Shown piece by piece: positions 48,635 to 63,169 of a stretch of DNA of 64,000 bases; position 1 is the stretch's first letter, and every line of letters begins with the position of its first letter. The notes beneath the pieces were generated by a model. The model worked only from the letters and a program-made list of their open reading frames with translations, made no database searches and was not told the DNA's origin. Origin of the DNA: Monosporascus cannonballus (lineage: Eukaryota; Ascomycota; Sordariomycetes; Xylariales); NCBI GenBank assembly GCA_004154925.1, contig QJNS01000095.1, positions 206,752-270,751 of the forward strand. Direction: 5' to 3'. A program made the position numbers and the translations under genes.

Positions 48635-50880
48635 AAATATTTACTTTTAAAGCTTAGAGATAACTACGTATTAGTCGGCTTTAAAATAAGAGTTTATATA
48701 ACTAAGATATAATCTATTTTAATTAAGACAATTATAAATTATTTATTATATTCGAAAATACTAAATACAATATCAACTGTACAAATTATACCTTAAAATA
48801 AACTTCTATATATTTAAATTAGCTTTAAAAATAACTTAAAACAAAAATATGCTATATAAATTTATATCATAGTTTTATTCGCAAGTAATAAATATGTAAA
48901 GAATATTTATTAAATTGTTTTATAAATTTTGTACATTATATTTAACGCTGTAATTGCTTATTTTATTTTTAAATCTTTTATTATCGTTATATTTTATATC
49001 TAATAACATTTCTAATTATTTATTTATAATAAATAGTTTTAAAAGTTTTTAAAAATTAATTAATACTTTTTTAATATTATTACACGTTCAATAAAAATAT
49101 AAAAGCTATATTTTATATGACTTTGAGCTTATAAATATTTTATATATATTTTAAAAAATTATTTTATTACAGTTGTTTTTGGAAAACATATTAATTTTAC
49201 TACAAAACTCTTTTTAGTTTTGATATATTTATATAGCCTTTTAAATTTGAGTTGTTTTAAAAGAATTTATTAATAATTTTAATTTCATTTTCTAATAATT
49301 TATTATAAATTTTTAAAATTTGTAACTTTAGCGTTTAATCGTGTTATTTATTTATATTATTTATGATGTTTTAAAATGTAATTTGAATTTTAATTATAAT
49401 TAGATAAAACTTTAGACGATATATATATAGTAAATAGATTTCATTTTATATAGCAATCGAATTAAATTAAATTAAGATTTATTATTATAATTTGGAAATT
49501 GCTTTACTTAATTTAATTTTATTTAATCGATTTAGTTATTGATTTCGTAATAACGAACAAAAAAGAACTTACGTTCGTTTTTTTTACATTATTATATTAG
49601 ATTTACAAATATAATTAATACTCAATTTATTAAACTACTTAGCAATTTATAAAGAAAAATCAAAACTATATTTTAACTTTTCTATATAAAAAATTAAATA
49701 ATTTTGTATATATAATAACGTTGAATACAAATAAATATATAACAAACTTTATAAATTAAGAGAAATATATTAAATTAATATTACATTTATGTTTTCTCAG
49801 TTTTGAAGTTAAATATTATTTAAAATAAATCTATATTTAATTACTTAAAAATTTAAATTAACACAATAACTATAATGTTTTATAAAGTTTATATTTCAAT
49901 TTTCGTATAATATAATATATAAAATATTGTTTATCGTATCTTCGACTATTAACCAGTATATTTTTTATTAAAATTTACGAATAATTAATTTACCAATTTT
50001 GAACCTATTATACTTTCTATTGTGAAATTATAAAAATATTAATTAACTAATTAAAACGGTTATACGTATTAAAATATAATAATATATTTTCTTTAGTAAT
50101 ATAAAACGTTATTGGCATTTATATAAATATTTTTAAATTTTTATATGTTTACAAATTCATGTATTAAATTCTAAATATTCAAAAATTTAATTTATAACTG
50201 AAAATATTTATAGTTGAATTTTTAAAAACTTTACAAAATAAATACCGTTTTATTTAACGTAAAAGTTTCTATAATTAAAAATAAATTTTATTAATTAAAT
50301 ATAACAATCTTAAACGTTTATGTTTTGTTTTTTAATTAATTAATTTTAAAGTAATAGTTTGATATTACACGAACATTTTTTTTAAATTTTATAGTAGTAA
50401 TAACTGTTATTTAAGTTTTTCTCTCGTATATATTTTATTTATAAAATATCGATGTATAATGATTTTACTTTCCTTATTATTAAAAGCAATTATAGTAATA
50501 TAATAATAATAATCTTATACTAGTTTATTGCAGATTTCGGTTGTTTAAATCTTTTTAACCTGATATTTTTTTAAAAAAAAGTAATAATAAAACTCAATTC
50601 CATAATATCAATAAATTAGCCTATTTAATTATATTTTTTTTTAAATATGTAAGAAAAGTTTAACATTAAGTATTTTGTAAAAAATAATTATTTAATTAAA
50701 CAAAATTGCATTATAAATATAAAAAGAGTCCTTATAATAAATTAATAATAATATATAATTTGTTTGTTAGTTTAATTTCTTAAAAAAGTAATTTTTAATT
50801 GAAATTATATTTAACAATTAATTTATAATAATTAATATATATATTAGATAAATTCTTTTCAAAACTTTGATATCGATATA
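48635..50880. other. AT-rich DNA without identifiable features
   Basis: RIP-like sequence. A dispersed ATTCGAAAATACTA-type repeat word lies near 48750, shared with 60070. No coding remnant. Confidence 0.4.
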
Positions 50881-50883
50881 GTA

Positions 50884-51010
50884 AAGTAGGGCGGGGTGTT
50901 ATACCCATAATCAGGCTCGGCTGATCAGAAAACTCGGGTTTCGTACGTATATTAAGAAGTTCTTTTTCGCTATGTGTTCAACCCCTAGATATTACCGGCG
51001 ATAATTACTA
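50884..51010 (+). repeat. GC-richer fragment, possible polypurine tract plus LTR start
   Basis: AAGTAGGGCGGGG is followed directly by TGTTATACCCATAATCAGG, the arrangement expected of a polypurine tract and the first bases of a 3' LTR. No partner repeat or right-hand end was found in this window. Confidence 0.35.
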
Positions 51011-51490
51011 TTTAGCATATTTTCTATCACTTTAATTATCAAGATTTAATACCAATAATATAATTGAATTAAGTTTTTTATTTCGATAATCTTATGTCGT
51101 ACCGTGATATAAAATAATTATTTCTGTTAATTAAAATTCATTTGCTCTTTTTATTCTAATTTAATGAAAATTATACTTTTTTATATTTAAATTTTTAATA
51201 AAATTTTAAAATTTTACTTAGCTCTTTTAAAAATATTATTAGTAATATTTTAAGTATTATATAGTAATAAATAATTTTTTTTAATTCATTTCCTATTTAT
51301 ATTCGACTTTACAAAGTTTTTAAATATTTATTTATTTTGTAAAATTATAATAAAATATTAGCTATGGTTTTTTTTAAAGAAACGCGTCGATTTTAATATA
51401 AATACATTTTGTGAAATCTTATTATCGAAAAAATAACTATTATTAAAAATAATAAAGTGATATTTTAAAATACCTAGATTAATTTAATAA
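51011..51490. other. AT-rich spacer
   Basis: RIP-like DNA ending in the target-site copy AATAA (51486-51490). Confidence 0.5.
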
Positions 51491-51676
51491 TGTAATAGGG
51501 CTGTATAAAGCCTTATTATGGAGCACCGGACAAACGCCGGTACTAAGCAGCACTAGCGTAACGCCTTATATACGAACACATACAACTGTATTTTTATCTT
51601 CTTTTTTTTCTTTTTAACTAAAAAATAAACTTTTATTGGCAATTAATTGCAACCCGTTCAGGTAAAGCTTTTTACA
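51491..51676 (+). repeat. 5' LTR of the gypsy element
   Basis: TGTAATAGGGCTGTATAAAG ... GCTTTTTACA. It contains a self-complementary CACCGGACAAACGCCGGTA segment also present in the other copies. Confidence 0.92.
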
Positions 51677-52839
51677 TATTTTCTAGCTCACTATTTAGCA
51701 GAATAAAAAACGTTCGGGATTAAATATTAGGATCTTCGAACGTTCTTTAAGGGGCTCAGCAAAGGGCCTCTATCGACCCAGAGTTATAAAGGGTATTCAG
51801 CGCTATAACGGAAACCCTAATAAGCTTGATAACGGTTATAGAATAACGCATAAACTATTAATTCGAGGAAAATAAGAGAAAGGCAACCCAGTTCCGTAAG
51901 TATATAAAAACGCAGCATAAAGCAAATAAGGAGCTAATACAGACGGCCGAATAGCTCAAAAGCGGCTTAATTACCCAGCAAAAATTTATTACCTAATTGT
52001 AAATTCGAAACGTAACAGCCCTTACGAATATTAACCCTTTCTCGACTTAGCAACGATTAAAAACGTAATTAGGCCATTTCGCAAAAACGGTTCGAATAAC
52101 CAAATTAATAACAGAAGCCAAATAAAAGCTATTATCCTAGCCGAAGAAATTCAACTAGACAAAAAAAAAGTTTCCTAAATAATACGTATCTATAATTTAC
52201 AAGTTCGAAATAAACGTTATTTTCGTAAAAAAAGTTCGTAAGTAATTTTACGCTATATACGAAAAGTTCGAAACCAATATATAACGTACGATCATTACTT
52301 ATTATATTACCAGAAACCTAAATAATATTTATAACCCCGTTGGTTTTCTTTAGATATTATACGAATAAGATAATAATTAGCACAAAAAGAAAAGGGCAAC
52401 CGAATATTTTCGAAACTTAAGGCAAACTAATAATGCGAAATTCTTATTATTTTATCCCTTATTCGAAAAAACGTTAATAAATACGAAAGGGATTACTTAA
52501 TTAACGGAGGTAAAATTTACGTTTTTAAAAAAATACTAAATAAAAAGTTTACCTAAATTTTAATCCTAATAAACTTTTCTAAAAGCTATAACGTATAGGT
52601 AAACAAAATAATAAAAATCGCCGGACGCCTTAAAGAAATAATACGGCAAAAAAACGAATAATTTTTTAACAGCCCAGTTAGGCGGTAATAACTAAATAGG
52701 AAATAACTTAAATAACGATATAAATATAACGGGTATTTCGGCAGTAAAACGGCAAAAATAAAAACCTTAAATTTTATTTCCAACGCCGAAACAATACGTA
52801 CGATAAATAACTTAAAAAGAACGGAACGCCCGTAAAGCG

Positions 52840-55800
52840 AAAAGCCTTTACCTACGTTATAAGCGTCCTAATTATAGAGCGAACCGTTACCCGTTTTTAC
52901 TAATAAAGAAACCGCAAAAAAGAATTAATTCGTTAAAAACGTATAAGGACGAAAGATCGGAATCTGAAAGCGAAAAAGGAAAAAAGTAATTCTTAAATAT
53001 TAATGCGTTTGAAAACGAAAAACGACCTAGGCCGAAATAAAAATTGCAAACAAAATATAAACGGCATTTTATTTACTATTAATATATATATTAATTAAGA
53101 AAATTTTGTAAAAGTTTTTATTAATTAAAAATATAAATATTTTGCCGTAATAAGCAAAACGTTCGTAAAATACTTACGGTTACCGCGCATTTTAATAAAA
53201 TTACGCGGATTAAACAAATTTAAAAAAAAACGGACGACGGCGAAAAGAAATTAAAAAGATAATATATATAGAAATAAATATCAACGGTTTTAAGGCTAGA
53301 ATATTCGCATATATTATTAATAGCTTTAGTTATTCCTTGATTTTAAGAAGACCTTAAATAAAGCGTTACGGTATCGTATACGTAACGCAAAAATACCTTT
53401 TAACAGTAAACGCAATAAATCGTATAAGGGTTTACCAAAAAAATACGAAACTTAAGAAAATAACGTACGAATAATTCGTAAAATAAAAAGAATTTTAACT
53501 GCTGCCTTCGGAGCGGAATTTCGAAAAACAAAAAAATTAAAAGAACTAAATAAAAAGTTCAATTATTTTCAATTATTTTAGCCGATATTAACAAGGCGTT
53601 AACGCCTAAAAAAATAAAAGTTAACGAAACATTTCCGTTTAAATTAAAAGCGTTTCGGAAAATATTTGATAAAAAATTAAATAACGACTTATCCTTACTC
53701 CGCCCCGGAATAAACCATGCGATCTTATTACGTAAAAACGAAATAAAGAAAAAAATGCCAGTACTATAGAGGCCTTTATATAATATAACTAAAGAGAAAT
53801 TGCTAGCTTTAAGAAAAACCTTAACGGAACTTTTGAATAAAAGATATATTTATATAAGCAGTTCGCCCGTAGGGGCTCCGGGTTTATTCGTAAAAAAACC
53901 CGGAGGAAAATTACGTTTTTATTACAATTATCGGGCGTTAAATATAATAACCGAAAAAAACCGTTACCTTTTACCCCTTATTTCGAAAATTTTAAAATTT
54001 CTTTTTACGTTAAATAATTTACGAAAATAAATATTTAAATAATATTCCATAAGATTAGAATTAAGGAAAAAATGAATAAAAAACGATATTCCGAACGCGT
54101 TTCAGCTTATACGAATAACTGGTAATACCGTTCGGCTTATACGGGGCTTCCGTAATCTTCCAGCAATATGTTAACGGGGTCCTAAAAGAATATCTCGACG
54201 TTTTTTGCTTAACGTATATAGACAATATCTTTATTTTTTCCTTCGGATCCAAGGAAAATCATATATAAAAAGTAAAAAAGGTCCTAAGCCGTTTAAGAAA
54301 AGCGGGTTTAAGTCTGAATATCTTTAAGTGCGAATTCGCCGTAAAAACGACAAAATATTTTGGATTTATTATAAACGCCGGAAAGGGAATACGAATAAAC
54401 CCCAAAAAACTGCATATAATTAAAAAGTAAGAAATTTCCTGGGGCTCGCAAATTTTTACTATAACTTTATAGTTTATTACGCGGACATATCGGCATCGTT
54501 AATAGCCTTAACCCGAAAAAAACCTTATTTCGTTAGGGAAAAAAAAATAACGTTCGAACGTTTTAAAAATATTTTTATAACAAAACCGATTTTAATATAA
54601 TAAAACCCCGAAAATTTTATAATATTAAAAATAAATTATTTAAAAATAATATACGAAAATTATTTATCTCAGATTAATAAGTTAAAAATATTATGTCCGG
54701 TTATTTATTACTTCAAAAAATTAAATCCTATTAAAATTAATTACGAAATATATAATAAAACTTTTCTAACAGTAATAAGTTATTTAAAAGCGTAAAATTT
54801 AAAATTGCGTAATATAATAACCTTACTTAAGAATATTACCAACTATAAAAATTTAAAATATTTTATAATTATTAAAAAATTAAATAAATATTAAATAAAA
54901 TAATTAAAGGAATTATTTCGTTTTAATTTCTATTTTAAATTCCGTACCGGCCGTTTAAATATTAAGGCTAATATACTTTTGCGGAAGAAATAAAATATAC
55001 TTATAAAAGAAAATAATAACCGGAAAACCGCACGAAAATTTTAATTAATAAAAAATAAGTAATTACTTATATTATTTACGAAAGGTTAAAAATATGCCAA
55101 AAATATAATAACGATTAATAATATTAAAGTTAAAGGCGACGGGTTATTTCGAAAAACGTAAATATTTTAATATTACAAAAATTTCTAAAAGTTTTAGGAC
55201 GTAACGTTAAAATATAATAAAAATTACGACCGTATTATTAAAGTTATTACAAAAAAGGAATATAACTTTTTTATGGAATTAAAGTTATTAATATCGATTG
55301 CAAAATATATCTTGGACGTTAGGAGTTTTTCTTAATTTTGGGAAGGTTTTTAAATTCCAGATTAGGAACCGCTTAAAATAGCCTTAATACAAAATACTTA
55401 CGATTCTTATATGGTAAGCTACCTAAGCAAAAAGGTTATAATAGCGGTATTTTCGAAAAATTTTTTCTGGCCGGATATATATCGTATAATAAGGCAGTTT
55501 TGTAGGAATTACGACGTATACGGCTACAAAAACGTATAAAAAAATAGGAAAAAGGGTTATTAAAATTATTTTCGGTTTCCGAACGATTTTATAACGAATT
55601 TTTAATCGATTTTATAACTAATTTACCAACCGTTTTTAAATACGATTTATATTTTTAATAGTTATAACAGATTAATTATTTAAAATAATATTTCTAAAAG
55701 CGATATATATAATAAATGTAAAAATATACGCAAAAGTATTTATAAAAACATATTAAAAATTCCATATTTTCTTTAAGGTAATTATAAATAATAAAGGAAT

Positions 55801-56640
55801 TAATTAGATAAGGAAATTCTGGATCAAATTTAACGAATTAATAAAGATAAAGTAATGTTTTTTTATTATATATTACTTAAAAATTAATAATGCTACGGAA
55901 TAAATTAATTAAAAGGTATTAACTTATTTACAAATTTTTATAACGTATTTATAATAAGAATAAAATAAGCTTTTTCCGAAAACGATATTTGTAATTAATA
56001 ATTGAAATATAATTTCGGTAAAATTAAATCCTTTTTTTTTATTTTACGGGTATTATGTTAACCCGATTCCCTAAGTAAAAAATAATTCGGTAATTAAAAA
56101 AGATTTATATATAAAAACGGAAAATTTTATTAGAAAATTACGAAAAAATATAGAATTCGCTTAAGTTGTAATAGCGGCGGCCTAGCAAATCCAAGAGGAA
56201 ATAACGAATAAATATTGTTTTTCTGCCGAAAGATACGAAGTTAACGACAAAATCTGGTTATTCCTAAAAAATGTCGCTATCCCTTAACCGTTAAAGAAAT
56301 TGAAGTAACTTTAAGATAAATATTAGGTAATCAAAATAATTAATTTTTACGTTATCGAATTAAATATATTTAAAGAGATTTATAACAGCTTTTACGTTAA
56401 TTTATTAAGGCGTACAAACCGCAATCTTTTACCGTCTTAAATTAATATAAATACGTAACCTTTTTTTAATATTCCTAAAAAAAACGAACCGGAATTTAAA
56501 ATTAAAAATATCCTTTAAGCCTGGATTAAGAAAATAAAAAAAGGTTTTATACGCCAAATCCAGGTAAAATAGTTAAGTTACGCAAAACCAACTTAGGAGC
56601 CGTTCGAAAACTTTCAAGATACGGCGGTTTTATAATAATT
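52840..56640 (+). pseudogene. gypsy pol remnant: reverse transcriptase, integrase, chromodomain
   Basis: The reverse transcriptase is clear at 53800-54030 ([34 protein letters not shown]). It continues in another frame at 54130-54420 (FQQYVNGVLKEYLDVFCLTY then IDNIFIFS). The catalytic YxDD reads YIDN, an Asp-to-Asn change explained by G-to-A. The integrase zinc-binding region is at about 55420-55540 (NFFWPDIYRIIRQFCRNYDV), where a CxxC cysteine has become tyrosine. At 56310-56640 the C-terminus reads LLRRTNRNLLPS and a chromodomain-like YAKPT*EPFENFQDTAVL. Many stops and frame shifts are present. Confidence 0.85.
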
Positions 56641-58201
56641 CGAAAAAAATACGGTAATATAACCATTAATAACGGACCTCAAATTCAGCGTATTACCCGA
56701 AAGCGGACGGATAAAAGTTTAGCCTAAAAGTACCGGCCGGGCAGCGCATAAATAGTATAAGAAACTTAGGGAAACCGCTTAGAAACAACCTTATATAATT
56801 TGTAAATAAACGTTAAAATAACGTTTTTATTATTTACGAATAAAATATATTAAAAAAAAATTAGAAATTATAGAAATAATATGCCAGTTGCGAAATTATT
56901 TAATTATTTTTAAAAATATATGAATTTAACGATTTACCTTATAAATATATAAGGTTAATATTACGTAAGAATTACGTACTTAAGGCGCGTAATTATTCGG
57001 CCTTAGTGATATCAGATTTCGATAAAGCCGGAATTTTTTTTTAATCGTTTAAGTTATAATTATAAGATTTTCGAAAACGTTAATAATATAATTATTAATA
57101 GCTATTAATTTAATTTATAACGTAAATTAGTAAGCGGCGTAGGAAAAACGTAAAAATATTACCAAAAAAATTTATATAATAAGATTTATTATTTTTATAT
57201 TTAATACGTTTTTTATTACGTTAAGCGGAAGAACCGGCAAAACCGGCAATTTAACTTACGTATAAGTAACGTATAAGCCAGGAATTAAGGGCGTAAACTT
57301 ATTTTAGAACGAACGACGTATGAAAATTTAAAGCGCAAATATAAGGCCTCGGCACCCGCCTTTTCCTAAGTACGGATAGCCGTTAAGCCAGGGTTAACGA
57401 TAAGGGAACAATATAAAAGATACGTAAAGAAAGCGAATTTACTAAGGTTTTGGTAATTATAATTAAAACCAATTTTGCAAAACGTATTAATTACTTAACG
57501 AAATTCGGGAATATCTGCAAATTATACGAAAACCATATTAAAAAAGTATATTAGCAAAAATAAAAAAAATATTTATTTCGGAATATTTATAGTTATAATT
57601 AACGTAATCCTAATAACGGACCGCCTTTTTGCTTGCAATAATAAGCATTTTAGAAATAACGAATAAATAATATATAAATGAATTATATATTTCGTTAATT
57701 CAAATAAAACGTATTTAGGTTTTCGGCAAGGCGAATTATATAAGTAAAATAAGGTATATCGCAAATGCGGACGGAATATTTGTCCAGGGCGACGTAAATA
57801 CGTAATATATGAAAAACTTTGGCGGATTCCGATTTACCAAAAAGGCCCGAAGCCGTAAGAACGTCCTTTTTACGAGGTATTTTCGCAGTGTTATAACGTA
57901 TTAATTAATTTTTAAGCCGTTACGAAATAACGCATAAAAACGTTATCATAAGTATTAATAAAAATTAACTTACCGAATTAAATTATTATTATAAAAAGAA
58001 AAAGTTAAAATAAGTAAAAACGTAAGCGCGTTTTTATATATAAACTTGCTTAACGCATAATTAGCCCATAATTAGTTATCTAAGTTAAACTTAATTTAGA
58101 AATCGATAAATTTCCGAATTTCGGATTAATTAAAAGCTGAGGATTAACGCGATTATTAATCCTGTAATAAGTTAACCTCTTTTAAGAAAGGTAGGGGGTA
58201 A

Positions 58202-58389
58202 TATAATAGGGTTATATAGAGCCTTATTATAGAATACCGGATAAACGCCGGTATTAAGCAGTATTAGCGTAACGCCTTATATGCGAACATATATAACTGT
58301 ATTTTTATTTTCCCTTTTTTTTCTCTTTAGTTAGAAAATAAACTCTTATTGGCAACTGATTACAAACTGCTTAGGTGAAGCTTTTTACA
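58202..58389 (+). repeat. 3' LTR of the gypsy element
   Basis: 188 bp. The first bases have mutated from TG to TA. It ends GAAGCTTTTTACA and is followed by AATAA. Confidence 0.92.
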
Positions 58390-61300
58390 AATAAGTTAAT
58401 AAAAGCTTTTTTAAATATTAAAAATTAAAGTCTTTTTATAAATATAAATAACTTTTTAAAATATTTAAAAAATGTATATTAATTTAAAAATTAAATATTT
58501 CTATATTATATTAATTTTTTAAATTCTATTTTTATTTATTTCGATATAAAGATTAACTTTTTAAATCTAAATATAAATATAAAAGTATGCTTTTCATATT
58601 AATTTAATAAATAATCAATGCTTTTAAACCGTTTATATATTATTAAAAATGTTTTATAAGGTTTTTCATAGCATTTAAACGAAATTATAATTTATTTAAA
58701 TAACAGTAAACGATAATTGTTTTATTTACATTATTCGTATTTCGACTTAAAATCGATTCTTTATATACACTTTTTAATATAACTGTAATAATACCTATTT
58801 TAAAATTTGAATATAGAAAAAAAGAAATAAATATAATTTAATATATAATTTTATATATTAATAGTTAAAAAATTTCGATTTTTAATAATAATACTATTCA
58901 AAATATAATAACTAATAACTAATCCCATTATAATTTTTCTAAACATAAATAAAATAAAAGCATTATTTTTAAACATTTATATTTTAATTTATTTTTTCTT
59001 AAAAGCTTTGTTTAAGATATTTTTAGTATTTTCGCAATTATATTTTAAAGATTTAGTAAATAGATGTTCTACATAATGATTTTGATAATAGGTAATTTAA
59101 CACACACTTATTGTTTAAAAGTATTAAAATTATTTTTATTTTTTTCTAAAAATATATATATTGATATCTTTTTCAAAAAAAATTTTAAAAACAATTAAAA
59201 TCTAGGTATTTTAAGTAGTAATAAATTAGACCATAAATTTAACAAAAATACCAAGTATTTTAACGCTTAGTTATTATACTTGATTTAAGTTTAAAAGTTG
59301 AATAATATTTATTAAAACTTTATTCGTTTTTATAATCGTAAAAATATTATTAATAATAGAATAAATTTTAAATTGTATAATAATTTGCTCAATGGAAATA
59401 TATATTTTCAATTTTATATTTAGATTTGCGGTTATAATAATGGAAGATTTATTTACTTTTTTTAATAATAGTATATAAAACTTTTATTAGTCGTGTATAA
59501 TCGATTGTTTTATTTTCTTAATTGAAATATATTAAACTCGCATTTTTATTTTCATAGTATATTTTTATGTTAATAATTTATTATAAATAATAATATTTAA
59601 TCTAATAAAGAGTTATTAATTTTGTAATATCGTTTAATAATTCTTAAATTATAAAAAGAAGTTATATTTATGTTTTATTTTACAATATAATTAATTTCTC
59701 TTCATAGAAATTTACTAAATTAAAATATTTACAAAACCTCTCGTTTCTTATTTGAACAGATTTATCTCCGCTAGAATTTATTCGAGAGTATGGAAATTGC
59801 TTTTAGAAATTCTTTTTTCCTATTCGAACTAGGAAATTCTATTTTTTATTTGTTAAATTATTATTTTAAATAAAATATATATATATATATTTTCTTAGTA
59901 ATAATTAGTCTATAATATATAATTTTAATATTAAACGATTTATATAGGATCGGTTATTCTTATAATATTAAATCATGGTTTTAAAAGTTAAAATTTTTAA
60001 ATTTTTAAACGATTAGTTAAAATTATCAAAATAAAATTAACTGAGAAAACAATAAATTAGTTATCGTATTCGAAAATACTAGATACAGTATATATCGTAC
60101 ACATTATGTCATATAATGGGTTCTATATATTTGTCTCAGTTTGAAAAATATATCTTAAACTTAAATATACTACAAATATTTAATTTAAAATCTCAAATCG
60201 CAATTGGCCTTTTTTAAAAAAAAATGAATATAAATATTTTAAAAGATTTTTTGGCTGTTTTAAAGATATTATTATAATATATTTATTATCGCAATTTTAA
60301 CAAAATTTGTTTTGTACTTATAATTTAATTAACGTGTATTATATTTCATACCGTGGATATTCGTACTTGTATAATTTTTAATAAGTAATAGAATTTACTT
60401 TTTTCGATTTTATATCGAAACCTTTTCGCTAAATATTTACCCTGAATATTTTAATATTATAAAATTTCGTATATATTATTAATAATTTTTAGTTCACAAT
60501 ATTCTTAAAATAGTATCTATAGTTTTATTTATCGTGTATCGTTGATTTTGTAAAAATAATTCCCTTTCTTTTCAGCTTACCGTATTTTTATTTAACTTTA
60601 CTATAAATACGTAAATCTCCGTTTTTAAAAATATTCTAGACGTTCAATAGTAATCTCTGCTCGTATTATTTTAAAAATTATATAAACTTACGTTTAGATA
60701 TATTTTTATATTTCGATCTTTTAACTGTTTAAGTTACATCGTTATTTTGTATATGATTTATTATTAGTAACTGCGTTTTAAAACCCGTCGATTTACTTTT
60801 ATTAATTATTACGTTATTTTATTAAAATAATTAATAAAATTCTACGTAATATTTTCAGAGTTAAATTAATAGGCGTATAATTCTGATTTATTTCAAAAAG
60901 TATATATATTATTATCTCTTTGTCTCCTTTATTTATATTACGTATAGATACGAGTTTTATAATAATTTTCTATATATATATATATATAAGTAATTAATTA
61001 TCGAGATTTTACTATGTAAGTCTATTTTCTTATAGCCTTATATAATTACTATATATTATGTTCCAAAATTAAAAACCTTTATCATATTTATAAAATAATT
61101 ATAATTATAAAAACGTAATTACTAGATAACATTTTATACATATAAATCGAATACTTTTAAAATATTTTAAAATATTTTAAGGCGTATTTTAAATTATAAT
61201 ATTATTAAACGTTAAAAAAACTAAGACTATATCAATGTGTAATTTCGTGTACAAAATTACAATATCTATATTAAAAATCTGACTTAGCAGCAGAGCTTTT

Positions 61301-61400
61301 TAAATCGACAGGTTTTTTAAGTAGCAAAAGTTAATATTAATTAAATCAATTTAATTATTGATCGAATTCTTACTCTCAATACACGAAGGCTTCTATTAGA
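58390..61400. other. AT-rich DNA with one dispersed repeat copy
   Basis: About 3 kb RIP-like. A segment near 60060-60170 (ATTCGAAAATACTAGATACA ... TCTCAGTTTGAAAAATATAT) recurs in altered form near 48750-48830, 35150-35250 and 63770-63875, so it is an old dispersed repeat of unknown type. Confidence 0.45.
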
Positions 61401-61849
61401 ATTTAATATATTAAAAATATAATAAAATTTATTATTACATTAATGTATCATAAAACACGTTAGAATTAGTTAACGTAGAAATTTTTAAACAATACAAAAG
61501 AGTTTAAACTAGTTTAAATCAAAAAATTATTATTAAATAATGTTATTTAAAAGGTTAAGAATATTTTATAATAAATTCGAACTTATTAGAATTATAATCG
61601 CAAAATGGAGTATTTTTAAAAAAAACCTTTTATAATTTTTATATAGTTAGTTTCTAATATATTTTTTAAATATTAAATATAATAATCGCTAATATCGAAA
61701 ATATAAAAATATTATATAAAGAAAATGAAATATAATTACCTAAAACCTTTAACATTAAAGTTAAATTTTCCTTTTATTTATTATTATAATATAAATAATA
61801 TACGTTGAACTTTAATACGATAATAATTTATTATTAATACATTTAACAA

Positions 61850-62420
61850 ATACTTTAATTAATAGTCGTTAAGTTTAAAATATTTTAAGCTTATTTAAAA
61901 CATAATCGAATTTATACGAAATAATTATTATACATTATAAATATATACGAAAATTATTATCTGAAAAAATTCGAAAAACATTGTATAAATAACAGCGATA
62001 TTACCTTTTCTATATCGGCTTTTTCTTTTAATTCTTTTTACTTTGTTAGCCTATTTTTTAAAATTTGAAAACGTTTTTATATTAAAAATTTAATACGGCG
62101 CTATTATAATTATATCGTAAGAAAAGTTTTTTTTCGCCGGCTTTTATAATGTATTTAAATATATCATAACTTCCGATAATATTAAACCTTAATTTGCGAA
62201 TATTAAGCTTATTTTATTTATTTGTAATAATAATTCTTTTCATTAAAAATTTCTTAGATTATATTTATATGAACGGTTTTACGGTTTCGTTTTGCTCATT
62301 TTATATTTTTCTTTTTTATAAAAACATTTAAATTTTTAAAATAAAATAATAAAATAAAAACGTTATTACTTAAAAGCCATCTAAATTTACGAAAGTGTTT
62401 TATTAATACAAAACAATATA
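61850..62420 (+). pseudogene. Second pogo/Fot1 transposase remnant
   Basis: The plus strand reads FYIKNLIRRYYNYIVRKVFF followed by RRLL*CI*IYHNF, which matches the same region of the 36-kb copy and the Fot1-family C-terminal half (LIRR..NHI.KEDFFPAF..AF). Just upstream, DITFSISAFSFNS fits the ITLCMPPHSSH segment. The N-terminal half and inverted repeats were not located. Confidence 0.6.
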
Positions 62421-63165
62421 ATCGGTTACCTTTTTAACGAAAAATAACTGATTACCCTTATATAACAGCGTTTTTCTATGGAAAAAATCGTTTAATTATA
62501 TAAAACGAACTATATATAAACAATATTACAATACCAAAAATAAATATCATTTAACAGCATTTATAACACAAAAATATCAACTCTTTTAATTTAAAAATAA
62601 GTAATATTTTTTATAAAAAATTAAAAACGACAAGAAATAAAGTATATAAATAACTTAAAATATAATACGTGAATTTATAAAAACTAACAAGTATATTAAC
62701 GTAATACAATCTTACTAATTTAATTAAATTTATTATATTTAATTGTTTTCAATTTTTAAATTATTTCAAATTAATAAATTTGTTCCAAAATGTTAATATA
62801 TTCAACTTTTAGTATTATATATTATATTGTTTCGTTTTAAATATTTATGTTTCATTTAATATAAAGAAAATATAAAAATAGTTTTAGTTATAAATACTAT
62901 TATTTTAATTATTATACTATATTTATAAAACTAAAATAATCACAACGTTATTTAAAACAAAAATATAACTTTTTAATAAAGATTTCTTCACTAAATTAAC
63001 ACCGATTAAAAGTAATATATATAAATCAAAATCTGTTTGAAAATTAAAAAACAAAATCTAATTTTTTAAAGATAAATTTTTTAAGTCGAATAAAATATCG
63101 ACGGTTTTCGCTCGCTCGATAGCTTTGTGAAATTTAACTATCGTAAATGAGATGGTTTCGTTAAA
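62421..63165. other. AT-rich DNA without identifiable features
   Basis: RIP-like, nothing recognised. Confidence 0.4.
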
Positions 63166-63169
63166 GATT

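Larger units (their letters stand above)
51491..58389 (+). mobile_element. Ty3/gypsy retrotransposon with chromodomain (chromovirus type), RIP-inactivated
   Basis: 6.9 kb with LTRs of 186 bp (51491-51676) and 188 bp (58202-58389), bordered by AATAA on both sides. A purine tract (AAGAAAGGTAGGGGGTAA, 58184-58201) abuts the right LTR, giving plus orientation. The interior order is gag-like region, reverse transcriptase, integrase, chromodomain, as in gypsy chromoviruses. All frames are broken. Confidence 0.93.
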
